From: Chlorobiota bacterium
Lineage (GTDB): Bacteria > Bacteroidota > Ignavibacteria > OLB7
DNA length: 64,000 nt
Reading direction: 5' to 3'
Assembly (NCBI GenBank): GCA_028287785.1
Contig: JAQBOZ010000007.1
Span: 397,393-461,392 of the forward strand
In this document: positions 9,264-17,808 of the stretch, piece after piece
Layout: every line of letters starts with the position of its first letter
Position numbering within the stretch: the first letter of the stretch is position 1
Translations under genes and position numbers: made by a program
Notes under the pieces: model-generated
The model's database searches: none
The model's input: the letters and a program-made list of their open reading frames with translations, nothing else
Told to the model about the DNA's origin: nothing

Positions 9264-9905
9264 ATGATATTCCCCCTCGCAATAGATGAAAGCGCGCTCC
9301 GCACCCAGATTCTGAGGACGGCACAGGATCAGTTCTTTGCCCACGGCTTCTCCAAAGTGACCACCGACGAGCTGGCCGGCGCGCTCGGCATCAGCAAAAA
9401 AACCCTCTACCAGCAGTTCTCCAGCAAGGATGAGATGATCCGCGAATCGATCTACCTGATGCGGAACGAGATGGTGACGGAGATCAACGGCATCGTCGAG
9501 GACCCGCAGGCCGACTTCGTTGAGAAACTCCGGTCGCTGATGACGGCGATCGGCCGGAAGGTCTGCCGGATGCAGCGACCGTTTCTTGATGATCTCCGCC
9601 GCAAGATGCCGGAGCTCTGGAAGGAGATCGAGGATTACCGGCGGGAGAGAATCCTGACGGTGTTCGAACGGTTGATCGCCGAGGGGAGCCAGCGGGGGAT
9701 GTTGAGAAAAGATGTGGACACGCGCCTCTTCGTGATGATGTTCTTCACCATCATCACGAATATGATCAACCCCACCGTCCTCTCCGACCTTCCCTACACG
9801 CTGGGCCAGGTCTTCCAGACGTTCATCAGGGTGATGATGGAAGGGGTGCTCACCGACGAGGCGCGCCAGCGCTATCAGGACGACGGATCGCTTTCGATAG
9901 AATAA
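9264..9905 (+). CDS. TetR/AcrR-family transcriptional regulator
   Basis: A 213-residue one-component regulator. The N-terminal helix-turn-helix (about 32-52, VTTDELAGALGISKKTLYQQF) is typical of the family, and the C-terminal half is a helical ligand-binding/dimer domain. The gene is the first of a co-directional run whose next gene starts 33 bases after its stop: adaptor lipoprotein, two ABC ATPases and two permeases. This is the order seen in E. coli for the TetR regulator CecR and ybhGFSR. It is therefore inferred to repress its own operon and to release on binding a toxic small molecule. Palindromes at 9184-9232 are plausible operators. Confidence 0.9.
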   Translation: MIFPLAIDESALRTQILRTAQDQFFAHGFSKVTTDELAGALGISKKTLYQQFSSKDEMIRESIYLMRNEMVTEINGIVEDPQADFVEKLRSLMTAIGRKVCRMQRPFLDDLRRKMPELWKEIEDYRRERILTVFERLIAEGSQRGMLRKDVDTRLFVMMFFTIITNMINPTVLSDLPYTLGQVFQTFIRVMMEGVLTDEARQRYQDDGSLSIE

Positions 9906-9938
9906 TCCAGTTCAGCAATCACGATCAATCAGCCAGAC

Positions 9939-10937
9939 ATGAACATGCATCGCATCACGACCTGCCTTCTGCCACTCATTTTCTCCGTGGCACTGGTGGC
10001 CTGCTCCAGCAGGAAGGATACCGGAGGGATCGAGGCTTCGGGGATGATCGAAACCACCGATGTCACCGTCAGCGCGCGGGCGGCCGGGAATATCACCAGA
10101 ATCAGGATCAACGAGGGGGATCATGTCCACGCCGGCGATACGCTGATCGTGGTCGATGATACCGATCTCCGGCTCCAGCGCGATCAGTTGAAGGCCGCCG
10201 CCGATGTTGCCGGCGCCGGCTACGATCTGGCCCGCCACGGCTCCCGGCCGGAGGATATCGCGCAGTCCGATGAGGCGGTCAGCCAGGCAAAGGCCAACCT
10301 TGACAACGCGGAGGACGATCAACGTCGCTACGCCGAGCTTCTCCATGTCGGCTCGATTTCGACGAAGGATTATGAGAACGTCAAGACGAAGTACCAGATA
10401 GCCCTGCGGCAGTACAAGGCGGCGCAGATCGGCTCCGACAAGCTCCGCCACGGTTCCCGGACCGAGGATATCACCGCAGCGCGGGCGCGCCGGGAGCAGG
10501 CGGACGCGCAGATCGCCGCCATCGACAAGAAGATCAGCGATTGCGTCATCCTTGCCCCGATCGAGGGCGTGGTAACGCGGCGCGGCGTGGAGATGGGGGA
10601 GTTCGTCAATGTTGGAAGCGGCGTGATGACGATCTCGCAGACCGAAACGGTGAAGCTGAAGATCTACGTGGCGGAGGATGAGCTGGGAAAGGTGAAGCTG
10701 GGAGAGCCGGCCGATATCGTGATCGACACCTACAAGGACAAGCATTATCGCGGCAAGGTGACCTATATCTCCCCGACCGCGGAGTTCACGCCGAAAAACG
10801 TGCAGACAAAGGATGACCGCGTAAAGCTGGTCTTCGAGGTGCAGATCGCCGTCCCCAACGCCGCGCAGGATCTGAAGTCCGGCATGACCGCCGACGCGAA
10901 ACTCCTGGAAAGCGGCAGCGTCGCGGGGGGAAAGTGA
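9939..10937 (+). CDS. HlyD-family periplasmic adaptor lipoprotein of ABC efflux system
   Basis: A 332-residue membrane-fusion protein. The start MNMHRITTCLLPLIFSVALVAC ends in a lipobox (VALVAC), so it should be a lipoprotein. A biotinyl-lipoyl-like half (IETTDVTVSARAAGNITRI) is followed by a coiled-coil hairpin of about 110 residues (DLRLQRDQLKAA to IAAIDKKISD), the second lipoyl half (CVILAPIEGVVTRRGVEMGEFV) and a beta-barrel. This is the YbhG/EmrA-type layout. It would bridge the ABC pump encoded downstream to an outer-membrane channel; no TolC-like gene is in the window. Its stop overlaps the next gene's start (GTGA), which suggests translational coupling. Confidence 0.9.
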   Translation: MNMHRITTCLLPLIFSVALVACSSRKDTGGIEASGMIETTDVTVSARAAGNITRIRINEGDHVHAGDTLIVVDDTDLRLQRDQLKAAADVAGAGYDLARHGSRPEDIAQSDEAVSQAKANLDNAEDDQRRYAELLHVGSISTKDYENVKTKYQIALRQYKAAQIGSDKLRHGSRTEDITAARARREQADAQIAAIDKKISDCVILAPIEGVVTRRGVEMGEFVNVGSGVMTISQTETVKLKIYVAEDELGKVKLGEPADIVIDTYKDKHYRGKVTYISPTAEFTPKNVQTKDDRVKLVFEVQIAVPNAAQDLKSGMTADAKLLESGSVAGGK

Positions 10938-11935
10938 AAGGGGGGTCCGACCCCGGCTCCGCCATCGATGTGGAGGGGCTGACGAAATCGTTCAAGACGA
11001 CGAAGGCCGTGGCCGGCATCTCGCTCGATGTGAAGCGTGGCGAGATGTTCGCGCTGGTCGGCCCGGACGGCGCCGGCAAGACCACGACCATCCGCATGCT
11101 CTGCGGCATCCTGAGCGCCGATGCCGGCACCGCGCGGCTCCTCGGCTTCGACGTGAAGAAGGAGCCGGAGCAGATCAAGAAGCGGATAGGCTATCTCTCC
11201 CAGAAATTCTCGCTCTACACCGATCTGTCGATCGATGAGAACATAGAGTTCTTCGCGCGGATCAACGGCGTGAAGGATTTCCGTCGCCGACGCGAGGAGC
11301 TGCTGGAGTTCACGCGGCTGGCCCCCTTCCGCAACCGCCTGGCCGACAAGCTCTCCGGCGGAATGAAGCAGAAGCTGGCCCTGGCCTGCACGCTGATCCA
11401 TACGCCGGAGATCATCTTTCTTGATGAGCCGACCACCGGCGTGGACCCGGTGACGCGCCGCGATTTCTGGAAACTCCTTGCCGAGCTGATGAAAGGGGGA
11501 ACCACGATCTTCCTGACCACCCCCTATCTCGACGAGGCCGAACGCTGCACCCGCGTGGCCCTGATCGACCGCGGCGAAATCCTGGCCTGCGATGTCCCGG
11601 AGGCGATCCACTCCCTCCTGGGCCAGCAGGTGATCGAGGTAAGCTGCTCCCCCGCCAGAACCGCGCTCGCCGTTGCCTCCGGCGATGCCGCGATGCGCGA
11701 ACGGTTCGACGACGTGCAGATGTTCGGCGAGCGACTCGATTTCGTCTTCACGAAAGGGAGCGCGGAGGACGCCACCGCCATGATCGAACGGCTGTTCGCC
11801 GATAACAACATCACGGTCGCCGACATCAGGACGAAAACGCCGTCGCTGGAGAATGTGTTTATCAGCCTGATGCGCGATCGCGCGCGGCGGGACGCGGTGG
11901 AGGCGGGCGCGGAAAAGGAGGAGAAACAATGGTGA
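10934..11935 (+). CDS. ABC exporter ATP-binding protein, first subunit
   Basis: A 333-residue ATPase of the drug/ABC-2 export class. Walker A is GPDGAGKTT (about 43-51), the signature is LSGGMKQK (about 140), Walker B is IIFLDEPTTGVDP, and the D-loop is intact. The H-loop histidine is replaced by proline (TTPYLDEAE, about 197), a change I recall from the first ATPase half of YbhF/YhiH-type fused proteins. It is inferred to pair with the next gene's ATPase and drive the two permeases downstream. The GTG start overlaps the adaptor's stop, and its own end overlaps the next start (ATGGTGA). Confidence 0.92.
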   Translation: MKGGSDPGSAIDVEGLTKSFKTTKAVAGISLDVKRGEMFALVGPDGAGKTTTIRMLCGILSADAGTARLLGFDVKKEPEQIKKRIGYLSQKFSLYTDLSIDENIEFFARINGVKDFRRRREELLEFTRLAPFRNRLADKLSGGMKQKLALACTLIHTPEIIFLDEPTTGVDPVTRRDFWKLLAELMKGGTTIFLTTPYLDEAERCTRVALIDRGEILACDVPEAIHSLLGQQVIEVSCSPARTALAVASGDAAMRERFDDVQMFGERLDFVFTKGSAEDATAMIERLFADNNITVADIRTKTPSLENVFISLMRDRARRDAVEAGAEKEEKQW

Positions 11936-12873
11936 ACGGAAATTCGATCGAGGTGAGCAACCTCACCAAAAAATTCGGTGATTTCGTGGCGGTCGGCGAT
12001 GTGAGCTTCGATGTGAAGGAGGGGGAGATCTTCGGCTTTCTCGGCCCGAACGGATCGGGAAAATCGACGGTGATCAGAATGCTCTGCGGCCTGCTCGATC
12101 CCACCGAGGGACACGCGACGGTGGCCGGCTACGATATCGCGAAAAATCCCGACGACGTAAAAAGAAATATCGGATATATGTCGCAGAGATTCTCGCTGTA
12201 TGAGGATCTCACCATCGAGCAGAACCTTGATTTCTTCGCCGGGATCTATAAGATCCCACGCGCCAGAATCGCCGAGCGGAAGCAGTATGTGATCGATGTG
12301 GCGAACCTGAAGGGGCTGGAGAAACGGCGCCCGCGCGAGCTTCCGGGGGGGCTTCGCCAGCGGCTGGCGCTTGCCACGTCGATCCTCCACGAGCCGAAAA
12401 TCGTCTTCCTTGATGAACCGACCGGCGGCGTGGACCCGATCAGCCGGCGAAAATTCTGGGATCTGATCTACGCGCTGTCGGAGAGCGGAATTACGGTCTT
12501 CGTCACCACCCATTTTCTGGATGAGGCGGAGCACTGCAACAATATCGGCTTTCTTTATTTCGGGAAACTCATAGCCTACGGATCGCCCAAGGAGCTGAAG
12601 ACGAAATATATGACGCAGTCGATCCTGGAGGTGAAGGCGTCACAGCCGGCGGAGGCGCTGACGATTCTCGGCAATGAGAGCGGCTGGCTGGAGGAGACAT
12701 CGATTTTCGGCAACAATATCCATATCTCCGTTGATGACGTGGAGCTGGCGGGGCGAAATGTGCGGACGCTGCTGGCATCGAACAATATCGCGGTTCTCGG
12801 AATCGAGGAAATCGAACCGTCGCTTGAGGATATCTTTATTCATCTCATCGACCAGGAAAACAAGAAGTCATGA
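11929..12873 (+). CDS. ABC exporter ATP-binding protein, second subunit
   Basis: A 314-residue ABC ATPase. Walker A is GPNGSGKST (about 39-47), the signature is LPGGLRQR in place of LSGGQ (about 139), Walker B is IVFLDEPTGGVDP, and the H-loop is intact (VTTHFLDEAE, about 194). In E. coli YbhF the two ATPase domains are fused; here they are separate overlapping genes. Because composite ATP sites join one subunit's Walker motifs with the partner's signature, its LPGG would face the first subunit's site, which lacks the H-loop histidine. One site would then be degenerate and one consensus. The end overlaps the permease start (ATGA). Confidence 0.92.
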   Translation: MVNGNSIEVSNLTKKFGDFVAVGDVSFDVKEGEIFGFLGPNGSGKSTVIRMLCGLLDPTEGHATVAGYDIAKNPDDVKRNIGYMSQRFSLYEDLTIEQNLDFFAGIYKIPRARIAERKQYVIDVANLKGLEKRRPRELPGGLRQRLALATSILHEPKIVFLDEPTGGVDPISRRKFWDLIYALSESGITVFVTTHFLDEAEHCNNIGFLYFGKLIAYGSPKELKTKYMTQSILEVKASQPAEALTILGNESGWLEETSIFGNNIHISVDDVELAGRNVRTLLASNNIAVLGIEEIEPSLEDIFIHLIDQENKKS

Positions 12874-13994
12874 TCGAGAGAATATTCGCGATTGCCCGAA
12901 AGGAATTCTACCAGATCTGGCGCGATAAACGCTCGCTCGGCATGCTTGCGTTCGTCCCCACCTTCACGATTCTCCTGTTCGGCTTCGCTCTCAGCTTCGA
13001 CACGAAGCATATCAAGCTGGCCGTGGCCGATCTTGATCAGACAAACCAGTCGCGCCAGTTCGTTCAATCCTTCCTTCACTCCGAGTATTTCGATCTGGTG
13101 ACGGAGATCCCCTCAACCGTTGTCGGGCAGAAGATGATAGAGGCGGGAACGGCCGATGTGGTGGTGGTGATCCCTGTTGATTTTTCGAAGAAGATGATCG
13201 GCGGGGAAAGCGTGGATATTCAGGCGCTGGTCAACGGCGGCAACTCCAACGTGGCGACAACGGCGGCGAATTACGTGGGGATATTCGCGCAGAGTTATTC
13301 CTCGCTGATCCGCACGGCCGCGATGCAGAAAATCGGTCGCGCCGCCTATATCCCCGTCGATTATCGTCCAAGAATCTGGTTCAACCCGGAATTGAAAAGC
13401 TCCAAATATCTGGTGCCGGGGCTGATGGGATATGTGATGATCATCTCCACGGTGCTCTCCACCGCCCTTTCGATCGTGCGGGAAAAGGAGCGCGGGACAA
13501 TCGAGCAGATGATGGTTTCGCCGGTCAGCAGCCGGGAGTTCATGATCGGGAAAACGGTTCCGTATTTCGTGATTGCATGCGTGCTTGCAACGCTGATCAT
13601 CATGGCGGGATGGCTTCTGTTCGATATCCCGGTCAAGGGGAGCATCCCGATTCTCGCGCTGGCGCTTCTCTTTTTCATCATCGGCGGGCTGGGGATGGGG
13701 CTGGCGATTTCCACGCTTGCATCCACGCAGGAGAGCGCGTTTTTTCTGGCGACGTTCGCCACGGTCCTTCCAACGCAGCTCCTCTCCGGCTTCATCTTCC
13801 CGATCGAGAATATGCCGGTGGTGCTGAAGGCGATCACGACGATCGTTCCGGCAAAATATCTTCTCATTGTTCTCCGGGGAATTCTGTTGAAGGGTTCCCC
13901 GATCACCGCATACTGGCAGGCATTCGCGGCGCTCGTGATCTTCGCGTTTCTCACGATGACGCTTGCCATCAGAAGATTGAAGAAGACAGTCTGA
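12870..13994 (+). CDS. ABC-2 type permease, first subunit
   Basis: A 374-residue inner-membrane permease of the YbhS/YbhR class. It has an N-terminal cytoplasmic segment and first membrane helix (MLAFVPTFTILLFGFAL), then a large periplasmic domain (about 45-185) beginning KLAVADLDQTNQSRQF. Five C-terminal helices follow (about 195-370), including the conserved REKERGTIEQMMVSPV and PIENMP segments. It should form the membrane channel together with the paralogous permease at 14120. A family A palindromic repeat separates the two genes, although every other junction in the operon overlaps or is very short. Confidence 0.92.
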   Translation: MIERIFAIARKEFYQIWRDKRSLGMLAFVPTFTILLFGFALSFDTKHIKLAVADLDQTNQSRQFVQSFLHSEYFDLVTEIPSTVVGQKMIEAGTADVVVVIPVDFSKKMIGGESVDIQALVNGGNSNVATTAANYVGIFAQSYSSLIRTAAMQKIGRAAYIPVDYRPRIWFNPELKSSKYLVPGLMGYVMIISTVLSTALSIVREKERGTIEQMMVSPVSSREFMIGKTVPYFVIACVLATLIIMAGWLLFDIPVKGSIPILALALLFFIIGGLGMGLAISTLASTQESAFFLATFATVLPTQLLSGFIFPIENMPVVLKAITTIVPAKYLLIVLRGILLKGSPITAYWQAFAALVIFAFLTMTLAIRRLKKTV

Positions 13995-14004
13995 CAGATT
14001 TCAG

Positions 14005-14056
14005 TGCTCGGGGCGCTGCCCCACGCACCAGGGATTGCGCCCCTCCGGGGCTTGAG
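14005..14056. repeat. Family A palindromic repeat (half-length) inside the efflux operon
   Basis: Two neighbouring imperfect hairpins, GGGGCGCTGCCCC (14010-14022) and GCGCCCCTCCGGGGC (14037-14051), end in CTTGAG. This is the half-length form also seen near 37.3, 42.4 and 47.3 kb. It lies between two co-transcribed permease genes and could shape the mRNA. Confidence 0.85.
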
Positions 14057-14119
14057 GCGAATGGTGTTGTTCAGAATTATTCCGAAGACGCAGACTGTTC
14101 AATAGCGAACGAGGATATC

Positions 14120-15250
14120 ATGCAGCCGATCATCGCGCTGATCAGAAAACAATTCATCGAGATCCTTACCTCCGCGCAGCTTCGGAGCCTTACGCTGGTT
14201 GCGCCCATTCTTCAGTTGATTCTTTTCGGCTACGCCGCCAGCCTGGACGTGAAGACGCTGAACCTGGCCGTGCTCGATTACGATCGCTCCACGGAAAGCC
14301 GGCAGCTTGTTCACGATTTCACCAACTCGGAATATTTCACGCTGACGAAATATCTGAAGAATTACAGCGAGGCGGATGAGGTGCTGCTGGATGGCGAGGA
14401 CAAGATCGTGCTGGTAATTCCCCCGAAATTCGGCGCGGATATTCTGGCGCACCGGACAACGCCGGTACAGGCGCTGATCGACGGCTCCGACGGCAACACG
14501 GCGGGGATAGCATCGGGCTATGCGGGGGGAATCATGGCCTCCTTTTCCCAGCAGATCCTCCTCGATATTCAACGGACCACTCCCGGCGGCGGACCGCACA
14601 TGGCCCAGATCAACGCCCAGACGCGCGTCTGGTACAATCCCGATCTGAAGAGCCGGAAATTCTTTATCCCCGGAATTCTCGGCCTGCTGCTGCTGATCAC
14701 CACCGTGATCGCCAGCTCCACATCGATCGTAAAGGAGCGGGAGGTGGGGACGCTGGAGCAGCTTATCGTAAGCCCGATCAAGCCGTATCAGATCATCATC
14801 GGAAAGCTGGCTCCGTTCGTGGTCACGGCCAGCATTACGCTGATGAACCTGTTGATCGTGGCGGCACTCGTGTTCGGCATCACGATGCGCGGAAATCTTC
14901 TCCTCTTTTTCCTGCTGACGCTCGTCTTCCTGATTACCGTGCTCGGGCTGGGATTGTTTATCTCGACAATTTCCAAGACGCAGCAGCAGGCGAGCTTTAC
15001 CACGAGCTTTTTCGTCCTCCCTCCATTTCTTTTTCTTTCGGGATATTCATTTCCGATCGAGAATATGCCGTTGTGGATTCAGAAGCTCACCTACCTGGTG
15101 CCGCTCCGGTATTATCTGGTGATCGTGCGCGGAATTTTTCTGAAGGGGGTGGGGCTTGAGGAATTATGGCCGCAACTGCTGGCGATGCTCGGGCTTGGCG
15201 TGGTGATTTTCACCGCCAGCTTCCTCCGGTTCAAGAAAAATCTGGATTGA
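14120..15250 (+). CDS. ABC-2 type permease, second subunit
   Basis: A 376-residue paralogue of the preceding permease with the same plan: N-terminal helix (LRSLTLVAPILQLILFGYA), periplasmic domain with LAVLDYDRSTESRQL, and five C-terminal helices with KEREVGTLEQLIVSPI and FPIENMPLWIQKLTYLVPLRYY. The ATG at 14120 was chosen because GAGG lies 6-7 bases upstream and the protein then aligns with its paralogue from residue 1; the open frame reaching back to 13577 is an out-of-frame reading of the first permease. It is inferred to form a heterodimeric channel with it. The next gene starts three bases after its stop. Confidence 0.92.
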   Translation: MQPIIALIRKQFIEILTSAQLRSLTLVAPILQLILFGYAASLDVKTLNLAVLDYDRSTESRQLVHDFTNSEYFTLTKYLKNYSEADEVLLDGEDKIVLVIPPKFGADILAHRTTPVQALIDGSDGNTAGIASGYAGGIMASFSQQILLDIQRTTPGGGPHMAQINAQTRVWYNPDLKSRKFFIPGILGLLLLITTVIASSTSIVKEREVGTLEQLIVSPIKPYQIIIGKLAPFVVTASITLMNLLIVAALVFGITMRGNLLLFFLLTLVFLITVLGLGLFISTISKTQQQASFTTSFFVLPPFLFLSGYSFPIENMPLWIQKLTYLVPLRYYLVIVRGIFLKGVGLEELWPQLLAMLGLGVVIFTASFLRFKKNLD

Positions 15251-15253
15251 TCG

Positions 15254-16132
15254 GTGGAAATATTTTCGGGCGCTTCCTCCGTGTATCTGCCCTCACTGGA
15301 ATTCCCCCCGGCGACGGTTCTGGAATATCTGGCCGGGCGTTTTCCGCATGTCGGCATCGAAATCTGGCGGGCGAGGATGAACGAGGGGAAAGTGATCGGC
15401 GGGGATGATGTGGCCGTCACCCCGGAGACGCCATATCGTCCCGAAAGCACTGTCCGGTATTTCCGCGAGGTGGAGCATGAGGAGAAGATCCCGTTCGAGG
15501 AGGAGATCATCTTCCAGAACGAGGATATGCTGATCGCCGACAAGCCGCATTTTCTCCCCGTGGTCCCGACCGGACCGTATGTCAACGAGTGCCTCCTTGC
15601 CCGCCTCCGCCGCCGGACCGGCATCGATGAGCTTACGCCGGTGCACCGGCTGGACCGGGAGACGGCCGGGCTTGTTCTTTTTTCGGTGCGGAGGGAGACG
15701 CGGCCGCTCTATCACCGGCTCTTTGCCGACCGGGCCATCACAAAGGAGTATCTGGCGGTCGGCGCCGGGGACGCGGACATCGCGGATGAGTTTACGATCG
15801 CCAACCGGCTGGTGCCGGGGGAACCGTGGTTCCGCATGCGGATCGATGGCGGGGAGGCCAACGCGTTCACGCATGTCGAGGTGATTGGGCGGGATGGCGG
15901 ACGGGGGCTCTTCCGGCTCCGCCCGAAGACCGGCAGGAAGCATCAACTCAGGATTCACCTTCTTTCAATCGGCTATCCGATCGTGAACGATCAGCTTTAC
16001 CCGGACGTTCACCCGCATGCCCCGTACGATTTTCCGTCACCGCTCGGGCTCCTGGCAAAGCGCATCTCATTCATCGATCCGGTGAGCGGAGAGGATCTTC
16101 TGTTCGAAAGCGGGCGCGTGTTGAGCATCTAG
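15254..16132 (+). CDS. RluA-family RNA pseudouridine synthase
   Basis: A 292-residue pseudouridine synthase. The catalytic motif HRLDRETAG (Asp about 135) and the later RLRPKTGRKHQLRIHL are diagnostic of the RluA/RluC/RluD group. The region before the catalytic domain (about 1-95) is longer than a bare RluA; it may act like a small RNA-binding S4-type extension, though I see no clear S4 motif. The target uridine in rRNA or tRNA cannot be told from sequence alone. The GTG start three bases after the permease stop suggests read-through from the efflux operon, although the functions are unrelated. Confidence 0.88.
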   Translation: MEIFSGASSVYLPSLEFPPATVLEYLAGRFPHVGIEIWRARMNEGKVIGGDDVAVTPETPYRPESTVRYFREVEHEEKIPFEEEIIFQNEDMLIADKPHFLPVVPTGPYVNECLLARLRRRTGIDELTPVHRLDRETAGLVLFSVRRETRPLYHRLFADRAITKEYLAVGAGDADIADEFTIANRLVPGEPWFRMRIDGGEANAFTHVEVIGRDGGRGLFRLRPKTGRKHQLRIHLLSIGYPIVNDQLYPDVHPHAPYDFPSPLGLLAKRISFIDPVSGEDLLFESGRVLSI

Positions 16133-16259
16133 CAATCACCTTCCAGTTCCCTCAGAATGTCCGGCCGCCGTATATTATCGGCCTGTATGCCGGCGACGCT
16201 TACGTGATATGCCGTCGCACCCGCATGCTGCTTATCTATTTTCAACTATCGGGGACCAC

Positions 16260-16544
16260 ATGAAGAAACTTCTTACGATCGCCGCTCTTGCTACTGTTGT
16301 GCTTGTCGGCTGCGGCCCCAAGGACCCTGTCAAGGACTGGAAGAACACCACGCTGGGGGAGATCAACAAACTTCCCGAGGCGAAGCAGAAGGAGATCGAG
16401 GCCCAGATATCCCCGGCTGATTCCACCGCCCTGGTTGCCGGCTCGATAAAGTATGTGACGACCGGCGATACCGTCACCATCATGAAGAAGACGATGGGTG
16501 AGCTGATCAAGGAAGGTCAGGCGGAGATGGCGAAGACGAAGTAA
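16260..16544 (+). CDS. Small putative lipoprotein
   Basis: A 94-residue product. MKKLLTIAALATVVLVGCG is a lipoprotein signal peptide with lipobox LVGC (Cys18). The mature part is short, charged and helical (EINKLPEAKQKEIEAQ, IMKKTMGELIKEGQAEMAKTK). I do not recognise a family. The ATG at 16260 was chosen because it begins the signal peptide and GGGGA stands just upstream. A strong terminator follows at 16583, so it is probably a single-gene transcript. Confidence 0.75.
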   Translation: MKKLLTIAALATVVLVGCGPKDPVKDWKNTTLGEINKLPEAKQKEIEAQISPADSTALVAGSIKYVTTGDTVTIMKKTMGELIKEGQAEMAKTK

Positions 16545-16582
16545 CGATCGCTTCCCCGGATCATCGCGACGGTATTCGAATC

Positions 16583-16609
16583 GGGGAGTGCATGCACTCC
16601 CCATTTTTA
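16583..16609 (+). terminator. Rho-independent terminator
   Basis: A perfect hairpin GGGGAGTG-CATG-CACTCCCC (16583-16602) is followed by ATTTTTAT. It ends the small lipoprotein gene. Confidence 0.9.
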
Positions 16610-16726
16610 TTGCGCGGATATACTTTACATCAACAAACCCGGCCGGCCCTGTCCTCCTGAGCGACACGGGGATCGCGCCGGGCGCATCCCGCACCATTGC
16701 CTCGTACAACAACAGTCGGATCGCTC

Positions 16727-17779
16727 ATGACTCGGCTCCTCCTCCTCTTTCTCCTCCTTGGCGCTTCCGGCGCGCGGGCGCAGGGGCTTGGCCTGATTCT
16801 GCCGACCGGCAACACCGCGCTCCTCACCGGCAACGACAGCTCCTTCTACCAGCATACGATCAGCGGGCGGGAGAACCCCTGGCTGGGGGGCACCTACGGG
16901 TTTGTCAGAAACCCTCGGGGAACCTCCGAGGGGATTGTCTACACCCGCTATCACGGCGGCCTTGACATCAAACCGCTCTACCGCGACGCGCGCGGCGAGC
17001 CGCTCGATTCGGTGCGCGCGGTGGCGGACGGACGGGTTGTTCATGCCAGCCCGGTGGCGGGCCTCTCGAATTACGGTCGCTATGTGGTGGTCGAGCATTT
17101 CTGGAACGGATCGCCATACTACACGCTCTACGCGCATCTGAGCGAGGTCTGGGCGGAGCCGGGAGCGGTGGTGCGGCAGGGGGATTTACTTGGCAGAATG
17201 GGCCACACCGGCGACGGGATCAACAAGGCGCGGGCGCATCTGCATTTCGAGATCAACCTTCTTCTGAACGAGAATTTCGATGAGTGGCTGGCGCAGTCCT
17301 ATTCCCGCGCCACCAATCATCATGGCAACTACAACGGCCTCAATCTGGTCGGCATCGATCCGGCGCGACTCTACAAGGCGCTGCTCGCCAACCCTGACCT
17401 GACGATACCGGAATATCTTCAGGGAGAGGAGGCGTTTTTCGAGGTGGAGATCCCGATCACCGACACGATCGATCTCCTCCGGCGCTATCCCTGGCTTCAG
17501 TCCGCGCCGACCGGGCCGGAGGATCATAGCTGGAAGCTCGCCTTCACGCGATACGGCCTGCCGGTCTGCATAACCCCATCCACCGATTCCGCCGCCGACT
17601 GCCGGCTCTCCCATGTCTGCTTTTCCAGCGCCCCATACCGGCTCCTCACCAAATCGCTCCTGAGCGGCTCGGGCGATCGGTGCTCCCTCTCGGGATCGGG
17701 GGAACGCTATATGCGCCTTCTCACATCCACCGCGGCCGTGGCGACCGGAGAAGCGGAAGAGGATACCGACAGCCAGTAG
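16727..17779 (+). CDS. Secreted M23 (LytM-type) peptidase
   Basis: A 350-residue exported protein. MTRLLLLFLLLGASGARAQ is a signal peptide, and the ATG at 16727 was chosen because it begins it. The M23 zinc-metallopeptidase motifs are present: HGGLD (H-x3-D, about residue 75) and HLHFEI (HxH, about residue 171), with intervening YTLYAHLSE and GHTGDGI. Such domains cut peptide cross-links in peptidoglycan or act as inactive regulators. The C-terminal third (after about 220) is extra; it carries several cysteines and is not recognised. It is convergent with the beta-helix protein, from which it is separated by 29 bp. Confidence 0.87.
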   Translation: MTRLLLLFLLLGASGARAQGLGLILPTGNTALLTGNDSSFYQHTISGRENPWLGGTYGFVRNPRGTSEGIVYTRYHGGLDIKPLYRDARGEPLDSVRAVADGRVVHASPVAGLSNYGRYVVVEHFWNGSPYYTLYAHLSEVWAEPGAVVRQGDLLGRMGHTGDGINKARAHLHFEINLLLNENFDEWLAQSYSRATNHHGNYNGLNLVGIDPARLYKALLANPDLTIPEYLQGEEAFFEVEIPITDTIDLLRRYPWLQSAPTGPEDHSWKLAFTRYGLPVCITPSTDSAADCRLSHVCFSSAPYRLLTKSLLSGSGDRCSLSGSGERYMRLLTSTAAVATGEAEEDTDSQ

Positions 17780-17808
17780 GGACTGTGCAGCATGATCAGA
17801 TACTCACA

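Noticed and set aside
13577..14119. 5' extension of the second permease frame
   Set aside because: The extension reads the first permease gene out of frame and then the palindromic repeat; a good ATG with GAGG stands at 14120.
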